A DNA stretch of 64,000 nt from Numida meleagris (Eukaryota; Chordata; Aves; Galliformes; Numididae), in contig NC_034414.1 in assembly GCF_002078875.1 (NCBI RefSeq), positions 28,073,638-28,137,637 of the forward strand, read 5' to 3'. Below the pieces are notes generated by a model that saw only the letters and a program-made list of their open reading frames with translations, was not told the DNA's origin and did no database searches. Of this stretch, positions 35,901-48,931 are shown piece after piece (position 1 is the first letter of the stretch; each line of letters begins with the position of its first letter). Both the position numbers and the translations under genes were made by a program.

Positions 35901-38900
35901 TTCAAGTGTTTTGAGTCAGGGTGAAATAGCGCGGGCAGAAACAGGAGCAGAGAAACATCCTGTTTCCATTATGGCCTTGTATCAGGTGGGAAAGCAACTG
36001 GCAATTGCCTCAGGAAGGTCCAAGAAATCAGCCTAGCATTTACTGGTTGCTGAGAGTGGATAGTCAACAAGGGGTATCTGCCTATTAGAATGCTTTTGTG
36101 TTGCAGTCAAAAACATTCCTCTGCTTCCGACGTGCGCTGAACGTTGTTTGAAAGCATTGATCATGACAACAGCAGCAGCTCAATATTTAAACAAGGCTGC
36201 AATACCTGCCCTAAAAGGGGAATAAATCTGCAAGTGACTGGACAAGGCTGTGCTGTGTTGCTGGCTGGCACATCCGTGTTGCTGTCCTTACAGAAACCAG
36301 CTCAGGTGTGTGTACAAAAGTTGCAGGCAGAGCCATGCCCTGAATTACTGCTACTGAAACTGCCTGTTGCTTCTGTTTGATTGAGCCGTGCTTGAAATTG
36401 TGTTACAGCATGGTGTTCTCTAAGTTTGGAACTCTGGCTAAAACTTGACTGACTTCACCATTTCAAAGGAGTAATCTGGCCAGGCGAGGTCATTGCAATT
36501 GGACTGGACTGGAAAAGCACAACGTTTGTTCTAACAATAACTGATGGGCATGACTATGGCTGCCAGCCGTGCTCATTCCATACGCTCAGTTGTCTTCTAT
36601 TTTCTGCAGACTTTCTGCTTGATTTTGTTCCAAATGCATGTAGACTCTTCCTCTGGACTTCCAGGTGTGCCAGCACCTCCTTCCGATGTTAAGGTCAAAT
36701 TAAATTAATGCTGTTAGTACTTAAAATAATCTAAATTGGATTATTTGTATAATTAGAGTTATGTAAGTGAAATTAAAACATTCAGTATCTGCTCAGCTAC
36801 ATCTAAATGTATGCTTGTGACGCTGTGCATTGTCTGGGATTCACCTTGCTCATGTTTCTCCTGTCTTGAATTCAGAGCCTAACTTGGGAGCTATCCAGGC
36901 AGCCCAGTGTAGATGGTTTGAGCCAGGAATGTCTTTATAATATGCTTCTTTCCTTATTCAAATAGATGCTTGAGAAAGATGTTCTTGTTTGACTGCAGCA
37001 AAAAGCAGAGAGATTAAGCTCAAAACTTCATTATTACCACATTCCAGTGAGATGTGCCCTCCTTAGCATGGCAGTATATTTAATTTGACAGGTAAATAGT
37101 AGGTGAGATAAACATTTGTGTAATTTCAGATGCGGAAGGCTTAGATCTGATTTTGAACACCTCTCTTACTGCCTCTAGCAATACCCATCTCTATTCAGCT
37201 GACTGTAGCAGAAGCCTAAACAGTGTTCATGCTTCAAATCAGAAGCCTGCCTTAAAGTTCTTTCCCTGGAGCCTCATGGCTTCCTTCAGAAGGAACGCTT
37301 ATTTGATTCACTGGTGCTCTTTGAAGTATAATGGGATTCTGGAGAGTTGCCTTTTGCTGCTCTCATGATGTCGTAGGAGGTAGCATTAAAAAGAACCTGT
37401 TGGATGCCAGTGTGAACAAAGTCAAACCAAAACCTCTTTAATTAATGTTTGGTGGATTGTTTTGGGTGGAGAAGGTGTCTTTTCAGAATTTGTCAGCAAG
37501 GAAGCATGGAATCATTTTAGGGTCTGTCCCTGGACTTGGTGGAGGAGTTAAGTCTTCTCAGCTAGCTTTTGGCTAACGTTTATTTGCTTAGAAATGCATC
37601 TTCATGCATTTGATTGGTTTCAGTGAGCTAATGACACAAGCACAGTGTGGCAAGGGATTCATGCTGATGATTTTGTATTTGTTTTTACTTAAGCAGGTCA
37701 GGTTGGCCTGAGTCACACACCTAAAGAGGACAAACTTTGACTAATTTCCTTGTGTAAGTTGATTTAGGTGATTTTCAAAGACTAAATTCGTTAATGATCT
37801 TGGCCGTAGGTCCTCCAAAAATTAAGAAAATAACACACTGAAACCTTTGGTGTTTTAGAGGCTCTGTTAGGCATACATTTATGATTGCTTGTAGGGGAAA
37901 AAAAAAATCTTTGTCAGTCATTTCTCGTTATGTAATGGAGCACTTTTTGCTAAATTAAAGCAAACCTTGCTTTCAAGCATGGTCTGCTTAGTGGAGGGTT
38001 TTAGAATTGAATGTTAAGTGAAGCAGCCTGGCTCCTGCTGGCAGGGGGATTTGAAGCTTGTTTTATCTTTTGACTGTGGTTCAGAATCGTCCAAGGCAGT
38101 AATTTCTGCCCTGCAATATGGCACAGAAATGAAAGGTAGCAGGGCTGCATTGTGGTGGTACCAGATGTTCAGACATCAGTTTTCTGTTGTTTCGGTTCAG
38201 TCCAGGGGGACTGTATGGAAATAAGCTGTCTGACCGTGTTGTTCTTGAAATATTTGAGGTTCAGCTGCTAGCGTTGGATTCATGTATTTTGCATTGATTT
38301 TAGGAGAAATTAATCAATTTTGCTTGAGCTCAGATTACTTCCCCACTTCATCTATAAACAGTGTTTACTGAATTTGCTATGCCAGACAGATATGTAAATT
38401 TTCATTTTTCAGACATCCTTTCTGTTTAGCATTTTAACCACTCAAAATCCAAATATATATCCAGTCTTGGGTTTGATTAGATTTTTGTATCTCCATCCAG
38501 AGGCTGATACTACGTTCATGCTTTCGGGTGATTTTTAATCACCTGCACCCACTGCTTATTGCCACCACTAACAGCTAAAAGCACAGTAGGACAACCTGGA
38601 GATAATGTGTGTCCCGTACCTGCTCTTTCACATAATCCCTATCAAGTTGAATAAAAATGAGACTCTGGTGAAGGGAGCCTGTTCTAGTGGTACCAGCAGA
38701 CCTATGAACACCACAAGACTTCTGCTAGCAACCTGAACTATGTATGGGCTCTCAGAACCACAGTATGGTTGTTGCAGGTTGGGAAAGTCTCATTAAATCG
38801 GGATGTGATTATAGTAACATTATTTGGTAATAACGCATTTTTTGTTCTACCATACATGCTAGATGTCATGCTATGTCTTTTTGTAAGGATACCTTAACAA

Positions 38901-39980
38901 AGTTTGCTGAATGACAAATGGCTTGTCTTTAAGAACCAGAAAGGTGTTGTGTTTTTAGTACAGATTGGAAATAATCGATTTAAAGATTCATGGGCTTAGT
39001 ATCTGCCTAGATCGGAAGTTGTGATTCCTCTGTTCTGCGGCTGCCTGGAATTTTATCACTGCTGGCCTGGAGGTCCTTCATGTGCTTAATATTCTGCTTT
39101 AGGCCAAGCTCGCTGGTACCAGAGATTATATGGTGCTGCATAACATGGCATTTATTAAGTATATAGAAAATCTTTTAGGCTCCGTTAAATATATTCCTCA
39201 ATCTATATTAGTGAGATGTGATCTCCATTAAGTGAGCTGATGACTACAGTCTCGAAGGCTTCATACAGAATGACTGTAGAAGCAGGGATGCTTTCTGGTA
39301 CCTTCTGGTTCGGTCAGCACGCCCTTACCCAGGGTGTGGAGAGGAGTTTAAAGGCACATTTCATTTCTCTGGGAAACTCCTCACCCCTTCCTGTTGTTGC
39401 TCTGTAGTTACTGTTGCTCTAACTGCTGCCTAGTGTGAATTCCCCTTCTAGGCATCTTAACTATCTTCCTTTTTTTTTTTTTTTAGTTTTAATTTTTTTT
39501 ATTTCAGATGTCTAATTCAGGTTGTGGATTTGGCTGCACGACCAGGTGGTAGGTGCCTGTAAATCTCCTTCTGAATCTTGAGATGTGTGTGCCAGCAGCA
39601 TGGCTACTGCTGTGCTGCCTGTCCTGAACTGGAAAATGTCAGGTGGCCCCGTGTGTTATTCCGGCTTTCTTGTATGTGGATGCACTTAGAAGATTGCCAC
39701 AGAGTGAATACTTCATGTGAGGGCTCTTGTATTTCTGTCCAGGAAAATGAGGACAGAATTTCCGTCCTACCTGGCATATCTTACTTGGGAGTTCTCAGTA
39801 AAGGCTGCTTGCTGTATATGTTCTGGATGGTTGCACACAAGGTAACTCTATTTGGATGGCTGACAGTCCCAGTGCATATATATTCTGCAGGATTTCCAAG
39901 CATCTAGCAACTGCGTCAGAGCTACTGCATGACTATGCTGCCCAGCATCTGGAAATTCTGGGCAGGTGGCCAAATCTATC

Positions 39981-40001
39981 TTTTTTTTTTTTTTTTTTTT
40001 T
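39981..40001. repeat. Poly-T tract (21 bases)
   Basis: This is a pure run of T in COX16 intron 2. It could be the reverse of a retrotransposed poly-A tail, but no adjacent retroposed sequence is recognisable. Confidence 0.9.
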
Positions 40002-42349
40002 GGTCTGGATTGAATTTCTGGGTGGAAAAAAAAGGGCTATGTCTGGAGAAAGCTGGACATCTGGCAGATTTATCTCAGATTATTGAGCTTCTCTGTGACA
40101 AAATATGAAATAGAATGCAAATATTCTGGGATCCTTGTTTTGAAACAGGAGCCATTTTTCCATTTCATAATACTTTATGGTGTTTCTTTTCCATTGTCAA
40201 GATTAGATTCAGATGAAGAGAAGACTGTTAAGTGGAGAAACTCATTATAGTGCCATTGCAAGTGGAACTAATTTTGGTATATAAAATGTTGACAGATTTC
40301 AGATTTTTTACATTTTATACAGTACCAAGTATTCTGTTTGTTTTTTTAAAATCCTGTCACATTGACACAATTAATTACTAGTACTTTTAGCCATGCAGTT
40401 GGAGGGATTGCAAGTGTGTAATTTAGCTTCATATAGCTTTCAGATAAAAACGTAACATCCAGCTGTTTTCCTCTCACCTCCCTCAAGCACCAGGAGAGCT
40501 TTGCAGACTCCTGGTGAAGTCCTGGCAGTGGGATCAGCAGACTGAAGCTCAACCACAAGGGCTGATGTCTCAGTCCGTAGACCAGGATTTTCTGCTGCTC
40601 TTGTAGATTGTAGATCTACAAGATCAGACTTGTAGATCTGTACAGTTTTTACCAATAAGGTGTTGAAAACTCTTTTCCGGAGTTCCCAGTTTAAGTGTGA
40701 TCTCTAAGAGGATCTTTCCTTTCTTACCTTTTGTGTTTTGTGGCTGGAAAGACTCAAGTCATTTGATTCTGTTGCTAACTACTGCTACTTGGCTGAAACA
40801 GCAGAACCCAAGCTCATATCTGGAGTACAGTCACTAATGAGAAAACACATGATCTGTTTCCCTCCAAGTATCTTTACTGCACAAAGCACTTACAGTTTTG
40901 CTTGTGATTTGATGGGTGATACATTTTCCATGGAGTCTGCACCAGGCCTTCTGTGTGTTGTGTCAGGCAGTGCTTAATACCTTTTTGTAATGATGCATAA
41001 GAATGAGAACTGTAATGAGTACTGAAATGAATGTTGTAGCTGGTGTAATGCGGTGTCTTGGACCACTCCCTGGAGTGCAGCTGTGCAGATCTTTGAGTTT
41101 GTATGTTGTCCTGGTGCGGGCAGAATGGCAGCCATGAGGTCAAGAAGTTCATAGCTCTCTTTAAAGCCCATCCACTTCTGAGCCCTCAAAGAATATGTAT
41201 GTTCTTACACAGCCTTCCATCCTCTGTGATGAATGGGAGCAGGAGGCTGCTCATTTAGGTATTCCCAAAGGAACTTTTCTTTCTTCACTGATACAGGGAG
41301 AATGTAGGAATGCAAGCTTTGTAATACTGCATAGAGAGAACTTGCCCTATTAATATATACAGTGTATGAATTAAAATCTTTCTCATTCATAATTCCCATT
41401 GAACTTATTATAGTTGTTTTTTCACGAAGGATGTTTAGCCCTCAAAAGTACAGTAGTAGCCAGAGGGCTTAGGGACTGCTTTCTGCACAGCCGTTGTTGA
41501 GTCCTATAATATTTTTTAATACTGGAAGCATTACATGCTTCTTTTATGTTTTTCTCTGCTATAAATAGATACGTCACATTTGAAACAATACAGTAAGTAA
41601 CAAGATCCAATTAATTGGAATACCTAATGGCAAATTGGAACTGCAGATTTTCATCTGGCATAACGGAAAACCAGTAACTTCATTAGTCATGTTTAATTTT
41701 AATTACACCACGTCTTATCATTATGGCTTCCTCTAATGTACCCATCAGAATGTCTGAGCCTTTTGCAGGTAAACATATTATTTATTTAAAAACAGAGGCA
41801 AAATATCTTTCAAAAGAGAAGAGTACATGATACAGGATTGTGTTACAAATTCTGGTCATTTTATGCATAAATCAGTAATTAAAATATAGGTAATTTGGAA
41901 GTCAGTAAGCTCTGTGCAACTATAAGAATAGGATTTTTCTTTTTCTGTAAAATTTCACTAGATGTCAGTGTGGAAAGTATTTTTTACTGTAGGGTGGGAA
42001 GCTGCTATAAAGGCTGTAATTCCCTTAGAACACAGATATTTAGGATATTAGAACTTTGTAGGTTTTTTCAATGTGTGATTTGTTTGCAGAGATGGAGTTT
42101 TGAGAGAAGCAAAGCAACTGCACTAAGTTCACCCTGAATTCTGAAAGTTGTTTCTGGTAAAATACCCATTAAAAAATGTCAACATTGTTACAGTACTTAT
42201 GGAAGGTTTTCAGACTTGTGTGTGAAAATGGTGTTTTGAAACATAACCAAAATCAATTGTTGAGGTTAAAACCTGGCAAAATATTTTTCTTTTGTTTTAT
42301 ATTGATAAATGTTTGGACTCAGCAAGAGACTTCTATGTATATTTTCTTG

Positions 42350-42422
42350 CTGTTGTAGGTGATGGGTTGTTGGTTGGACTAGATAATCTTAGTGGTCTTT
42401 TCTAACCTTAATGATTCACTGA
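42350..42422 (+). mobile_element. CR1 LINE, 3' tail fragment
   Basis: TGTTGTAGGTGATGGGTTGT, TGGTTGGACTAGATAATCTT and AGTGGTCTTTTCTAACCTTA followed by ATGATTCACTGAT match the last part of CR1. It is strongly 5'-truncated and diverged. It is sense to COX16 in intron 2. Confidence 0.85.
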
Positions 42423-45400
42423 TAAACAACGTGGTGACAAGCTAACCAAAATGGGCAGAAAGTGCATTCAAACTGCAAATGTCAAATTATTTATTAACAG
42501 CAGAAGCATTATAAGGAATTTTGAGAGCTTTGTTGAGGTACTGAAAAGTGCTCACAGGTAAGTTAAGGTGTGATGAAACTCATATTAAATATGTTAAGAT
42601 CTTTTAGTAGATTTTATGAATTTTTCATAAATTATACCCACTTTGAGCAGAAGAAAAGGAATTTTTTAAGTACTGCTTTTGTAACGTTTCCTTTTTCTGG
42701 TCTGATACCTTAAGGGCATTTAGTTTGTATCTCGTACTTCACACTGTTTAAGTGGCTGTAGCAGGATGGGTATCGCATACTAAAGAGGCTTCACAAAGGC
42801 ACCTTGAGAAACTCTCTTAATATCTGCTTCAGAAATATCTTACTCCTCTTGCTGTTTTGCCTGTTAATGCTTTGTGGTGGCTGATTCAGCAAATTCTGCA
42901 AGCCCGTTCTTCCAGGTTAAATTGACCGATGGTCCACATTTCAGCCCTAAGGCCAGAACACGCTGCAGCCTTACTTTTCACCCCTTCCTGTAGTGACAGA
43001 TAAAAGCATTAAATCCTCTGTCAGTAAAAGTAGGCTGAGCCACTTTTGTGTTTCTTGCAAAGTTTACTTTGAGGCCTTGAGCATATTCACCTGGAAGCTC
43101 TTACAGTTCAGAAGAAACTAAAAAAGAGACAGGGGGGACACTGCACGCAATCCTTGGCGAGGTCCTTTCTTTGAGCTCTTGGACTACAGGGGAACCAAGG
43201 TATAGTAAAGCTCAGGAGTGCCGCCCTTGAGATCCCATGCCGGAGAGTTCTGTCCTGCAGAGATGGTTGGGTCTGTGCGTAGGGCTGATGCGTCCTCATG
43301 TACATGGCAAGATTTGGATTTTCTTGCAGGGACCTTTCAAAAACACTGAGGGTTTTGCTGTTGCTTCCAGTTTTGTACCAGAAAGAGCAGTTTTTGTGCT
43401 GAATTCTACTGTGAAATGAAATTTATGGTGGCATATTCAGAGCCAAGGTTTAAGGCACTAATTTATGTTTTATACTTCAAATAAATGTGCACCTGCAAAT
43501 CAAGCAGGATATGAAGGCATACCATTCGTTGATTAAATGCTTGAGTACTTTTTTTCTCAGAAATCAGAGCTAGAGATCTCTTGTTAGCTATGATGATTTT
43601 ATACAAAAGAAATCTAGATGTGCTTAAGTGCTTGCTGATGAAGGGGTTGGTTTGGTCTCCATATTAGCTTTTAACATAATAGCTTGCATTGCCCTTACGT
43701 TACTGTGTGAAAATGCATGGTCCAGAGTTTGGGATTGTAGGTGTTTTTGTTTTGCTTTTTTTTTAAATCCATCTGGAAGCAAGTAGAAGATTTCGATTTT
43801 GAGAGATCACTGGCACATCTTGTACCAGAACTGTGGGAACTGCTTCTGTATTAAGATTTAATATTGCTCCTTTGGAAATGTCTGCATTGATTTCTGTCAG
43901 AGGCTGGATGAAATATTATTTTTGTTTAACTGTGCTCTATGCACATCTTAGGGAAGAGTCAAAGGATGTGAACCTGAGTGTTGGATTTGTTCTCAGGATC
44001 TCCCCAGTATGCAGAAGAATTCCTGTCCAAGCTTGAGCAATAGCCTTACATGCATGTTTTTTGTGTATTACATATTTGGAATAATGTAGTTAAAGGCTGC
44101 TGGAAGTGCAGCCACATGTAATGGTACGTTTTCCCTTGCCCTTCGCTCTTGCTGATGCTCTGACCTTCGTTCCCTTACTGCCTTCAGCAGAATGACATTT
44201 AGCTGTAGATTACATGGCGTTGCCTGAGTCCTGGGATGTGTCCTCTCTTGTCCACAGCTACCCAGGCTGCTTATAAGCCACAGGTTGGAATATTTGTGAC
44301 GCAGACTTTTGTAACAACTTATTGGAGTCTTTTCTCAAGGAAGATTTAAGTTGTTCTGCTTAAGATTGCTGATTTTCCATCTAGAGGAGTAGACATGATT
44401 GGTGCATTTGAAGATGGTATTCTATGGGACAGCCTGAACTGATGGTTTTTGGTTTATACTTGGTTTAAAAAATGGGCGTGGAGAACAAAGTGGAGGATTT
44501 CATGTAAGCAGTCATTTTGCGGGCTGTCTGTGTTGTGGATATTGCAGGAGAATTGTGGCCCATCTGTTTATGCTGGTGTGAGCAGATGGGGGGGGAAAAA
44601 AAAAGCTTAATTCATATTCATTAAATCCCATCCATCCCTCTTCCCGTTTCCAAAGTAAAAGCTGAAATCTTTCAGTGGGATATTATTTTGTGGAGAACTG
44701 GGTAAGAAAGGATGCCCATGTTTTAGTAAAAATAACTAACTAGTTTTAGGGTAGACAAGTCTTCTGTCTTCTGGAAATGTTTGCTAGAGGGAAAGTTTTG
44801 TGAGACTGGTGTACAAATATTTGGTCAGGCCCTGGACACCAGTGTACAGCTGATGTGAGAGGGGCCTGTTCAGGCACAGGGCTCTCCTGGTGACGTGGCT
44901 GTCCCCTGACTGCATTGCTGTGCAGCATGAGGGAGCCCACAGTTTTAGAAGGTATACTGTACTCACAGCCTGGCTTGCCCTAAAACCCCAGGCCACAAAT
45001 AGTGAGAACGTATGGGTAAATAAAGGATAATGATTGTAAAGGTGGGCTTTCTGAATTCCACACCCAGGCATGTATTCGTTGTGGGTGACAGGATGCTGTC
45101 CTGAAAGTCAGAACGTGGATCAACTCACTCCTGTCTGAAGACTGAATGGGCGTGACACTGCTCGCCAGCGTTTATGTACTGACAGGGGGTAGTGGTGGTG
45201 TTCTTTGGACTCCTTGGTGGCAGAGCCATCCTTTGGGTACCCTTGAGGTAAAATAAGTAATGTTCATGGCTTTCACAGTCACTGTATTATTTGCTTCTAA
45301 ACCAAAATGAACTGTGGTCACTGAGGACTAGCACAAAGCTGTTAGCTAGAGAATTTTTAGTAGCAGTGCTCTTGAATTTATAACCATGCCAGGAATATTT

Positions 45401-45725
45401 GTGTTGCAAATAAAAAACTACCCAAGAGAAAGCTGAGGGGCTTGCAGCTTCTCACAGCACGCTGCAGGAGGCCCCGGCCTGGTAAGGGTAGTGGGCTCGA
45501 GACATTCCTGCTCCCCTCAAAGCGATGCTCCTGGTCTGCAGCTGGAGCCAGGCTTGGAGGGACATACACCAGCTGGTTTGAACTGAAAGACTGGAACATC
45601 AGCCTTAACATGAGAACTGGGCCATCTTTTGAAAGGATTTTAGGGACTTACAGCTTCAAATAGCTGCCTATTAAGATTTCTAGGCATGTTTTTATGATTA
45701 ACTCTCATTAGTCTTGCTGCCTGAA

Positions 45726-45726
45726 G

Positions 45727-45757
<31 letters not shown>
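45726..45757. repeat. (GTTTT)n pentanucleotide repeat
   Basis: Six GTTTT units end in a short T-run. It is simple sequence in COX16 intron 2. Confidence 0.93.
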
Positions 45758-48700
45758 TAAAGTCTTTCTCTTTGGTAATCTTGAGAACTTTTAGAAATTT
45801 GAAGGTACAGGGGCTTGTGAGATAAGACAAAATTATAGTTTGATAACTTTGCTCTTAAACTTTTTTTGAGATTTGTCTACATACCTGCCTTTGTGTTTCC
45901 AAATGATGTAATGCAAAATAAACCTGTATAGGGCAAAATACTCTGAGAATGTTTCATTCACATTGCTATAAGCTCTACACGGAATTAGTAGGCATGAACC
46001 CACTTTGTGGAATGGTGTCTTTAGTATTGGTGTCCAAACCTTGCTGATGGCTTTGCATGAAGGCTGTCCAGATACTTCTATCATGTTTTTCAGTAGCTTT
46101 TCAGCAATAATTTAAAGTTGCACTGTAATTGAAAGAACAACATGCATCTTTGAATTTCATTTTTAATGACAGAGCTTGGATTTAAATGGAACTTAAAGGA
46201 GTATGGGAGATTTTGCCTGACAGGCAGTAGGCTGGTGCAAGGGAATGTTGTCTTCTGCTCCTGCCTGCCTCCTAAATGATGGTGCGGAGGTTACTGCCAG
46301 TGCCGGGCTGTGAGGGCATTTGGGCTTGCCCTTTCCCCCCATCAGCTTTATCAGTGGGGATTTGTATTTGTAACATAGCTGATCATTCATTTCAGCACAT
46401 GACTGAATACTTGTAGCTCTTTCAGCAGTGTGTGTGTTGGCATGGCAGTCAAAATGAAGCAAAATGTGTGTGCTTGTGCTTGGCTTTTCTGTCAGGTGTG
46501 TGATATGCAGCACTTCTCTGGTTCTGCCCACACTGTGAGTGTTCCTGGTTATAATCTGGGATTGTGGTTCATATTGATGTTAATCTGCCTTTTCAGAATG
46601 GCCATAAGATCGTTCCACTTTCCTGTTCTTCATACTGTGTTCTCACAAGGATCATGCAGCATGGTACAAATGCTGGGAAAGCAGAGCTTCAGAGCATACC
46701 TTCCCACGACTACTCTATCAGTTCTAAAAATTATTTGTGACCTTCTGTTTAGATTTGGCAACTGTGAAGTGGGATTTCATAGCCAAGGCTTTAGAACACA
46801 TGTGTGACTTGACTTCTGTACAGAGTCAAGTGTGTTTTAATTATGCATCATAGGTAAGTATGTAAGGAACACAAAAGGTAAAGATAAAGAGGAAATACAA
46901 CTTTGCTCCCTGGTATTTTTGTGCAATTTAAAGCAAAATAGCATATTCTGCAGGTTGGACTTGAGTCTTTTGTCTACTTGTCTAGGAAATATTAAGTGCT
47001 TGCCAAGATGTGTGTATAGTTTGCCCACAAGATAGGGTTTAACTGCTATTTTTTCAGTAGGTTAATTTGCTGAATAAAATTTATGCTTCTAAAGAGGCAG
47101 TTTCTCTTTGTTTCTCGTTCATGGGATAGTGTTTGGGGTTTTTTTTTTTTTTTTGAGAAATCTAAACTATCCTCTTTCATTTTTGCATTTTTGTCAATAT
47201 TACAGAGACAACATGAAACAGTTATGAGTTCTGGGGTGCCTGGGATGTCTCTGCTTTAGTCAGTCTTTTCTCTTCTTACAGATAGAGGAGAATAAATATG
47301 GAAGGAAGTATGAGAGCAGAAGGACCTTCACTGCTCATTTCCCTTTACCTTGTAGGAGTTAAGTTATGGCTGTGGCTAATTAAGTAAAGATGCTGCTCCA
47401 ACCGTGTTATCTCAGGTGTCTTCTTATTAACTGAAGGGAGAACATAGGAGGAAATAAAACTCCTCTTTCTCGCTGCTTCACCTGCTGGAGCATTTATTTC
47501 CCCCTGTCCATATGTGTGCTGTGAGAACGCTAAGCGTAACAAATGGTGTTTGCATTTAGTTCTGAACACACTGAGGTCTGCAATTGCTCTCATCTCAGCA
47601 AATGCAAGCTCCACAGTGTGCCTGGCCGCCCAGCTAGGTCCCGCTTCTGCGCCTGTGATGGATGGGTTCGCTGCTCTAATGAGGCATGGCTGTTGTTGGA
47701 GGTCACAGTCACAGAAAGGGAGAGGCAATCTGTCTGCAGTGAAGGGCAGTTCTGTGCAGGCCTTGAATGCCAAGGCACAGACATAGCGTCTCATTTTTTA
47801 TTTGGTGTAGGAGACCAATATAGGGCAGAATCTGAAGGTAGAAGCTAGGCAAGTTCTCTAACTTGTATTCCCTCCTTCTTCCTTTCTAGACTGATTTTAG
47901 ACATTCAGAGCTGATGGTGATAAGGATAACTGAGCACTTTTCAGTCAGATCAAGTAGCAGCAAATTAAGAATAACAACCTCTGTTCATTGAACTTGTCAT
48001 AGTTGGACTAGTGAACCATAGCTATAGAACTAAATAAATACATTACCAGTCCCCTCACACATCTATTCGTTTAACAACATTTGTATTTAAGGTCTAAAAA
48101 TGAGAATGAGAGGTTTGATATTTTAATTGATTAGCCTAAAGACTGTGTTTGAGTGCTGCACATTTGGCTGATTTCTGTTTGAGGAGAAAGAAGATGAAAT
48201 ACTTTCTCTAAGGATGAAGAATGCTTCTGCTCTCAGGCCTGTGTGAGAAAGGCTTAGCAAGGGATGGGATGAGCGCAGACAACTCCCTCTGGGCTCAACT
48301 GCATAAAATTTGCCCTCTGTGATTTGCTCGTGTTTCTGTTCTTGGGTTTGTTCTTTGCCCACCTGTAGGGTGGCAGTAATCACCAACAGAATCAGAACTA
48401 GGAAAGAGCAGTGTGTTCACCAGAAACATGGAAGTTTGACTCAAGTATAGGCTTTGTAAAGCAGAGCATATTGTGTGCCTGTTCACTGAACGTACCATTC
48501 AGGAGTAAAACATGTAACGTGATCACAGATTTTTCTTTGTTGGTCTTCTTTTGTTTGTTTAAGGCTTTGTTTATTTCCAAACTGTCAATCTAAACAGTTT
48601 CAGGTGGAAGCATCTAATGTAATGAAAGCGCGGGTCTAATTACAAATGTGCTTCTGGTTTGATATGAAAGTTTGTCTGTTGACTTCTCTCTTTTTAGCCC

Positions 48701-48868
48701 AGTTCTTGCGCTATATTCATCATACTAGTATCTGAACAAACAGCACATATTTAGAGGAGAGGAGGGTTAACATGTACCAATACTTAGTTTATTTGAGGTT
48801 TAAATTTATTTTAGAAAGATTCTTAAAAGCAAACTTTTTTTTTTCCTATATTTTTCTTTGTTTTACAG

Positions 48869-48931
48869 GTTGATCCTGCTTTGAAGGAAAAATTAAAGCA
48901 GAACAATGTGACACTGGAGTCTGAATATAAG
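48869..48931 (+). CDS. COX16: COX16, exon 3
   Basis: The exon encodes 21 residues, VDPALKEKLKQNNVTLESEY plus K. It matches the human segment [22 protein letters not shown] that follows the membrane helix. This soluble, charged, probably helical part faces the intermembrane space in the accepted topology. Acceptor TTTTACAG ends at 48868 and donor GTAAAA starts at 48932. Both introns are phase 0, and exon length (63 bp) and position in the protein fit the family exactly. It lies 16 kb from exon 2 and 12 kb from exon 4 and would be easy to miss by ORF length alone. Confidence 0.95.

Larger units (their letters stand above)
32505..48868 (+). other. COX16 intron 2 (phase 0)
   Basis: This 16.4-kb intron runs from GTACTT to GTTTTACAG. 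Mobile-element traces are a reverse CR1 fragment (about 32836-32912) and a CR1 tail (about 42350-42422). Simple repeats include T-runs at 39470-39484 and 39981-40001 and a (GTTTT)n tract at 45726-45757. Many ORFs of 60-150 codons occur on both strands (the longest 47345-47794, minus), but none has a recognisable domain. I see no RNA gene. Confidence 0.75.

Noticed and set aside
47345..47794. 149-codon minus-strand ORF, the longest in the window
   Set aside because: Plus-strand ORFs of 90-101 codons overlap it. It has no recognisable domain or splice context and lies deep in COX16 intron 2, so it is most likely chance.
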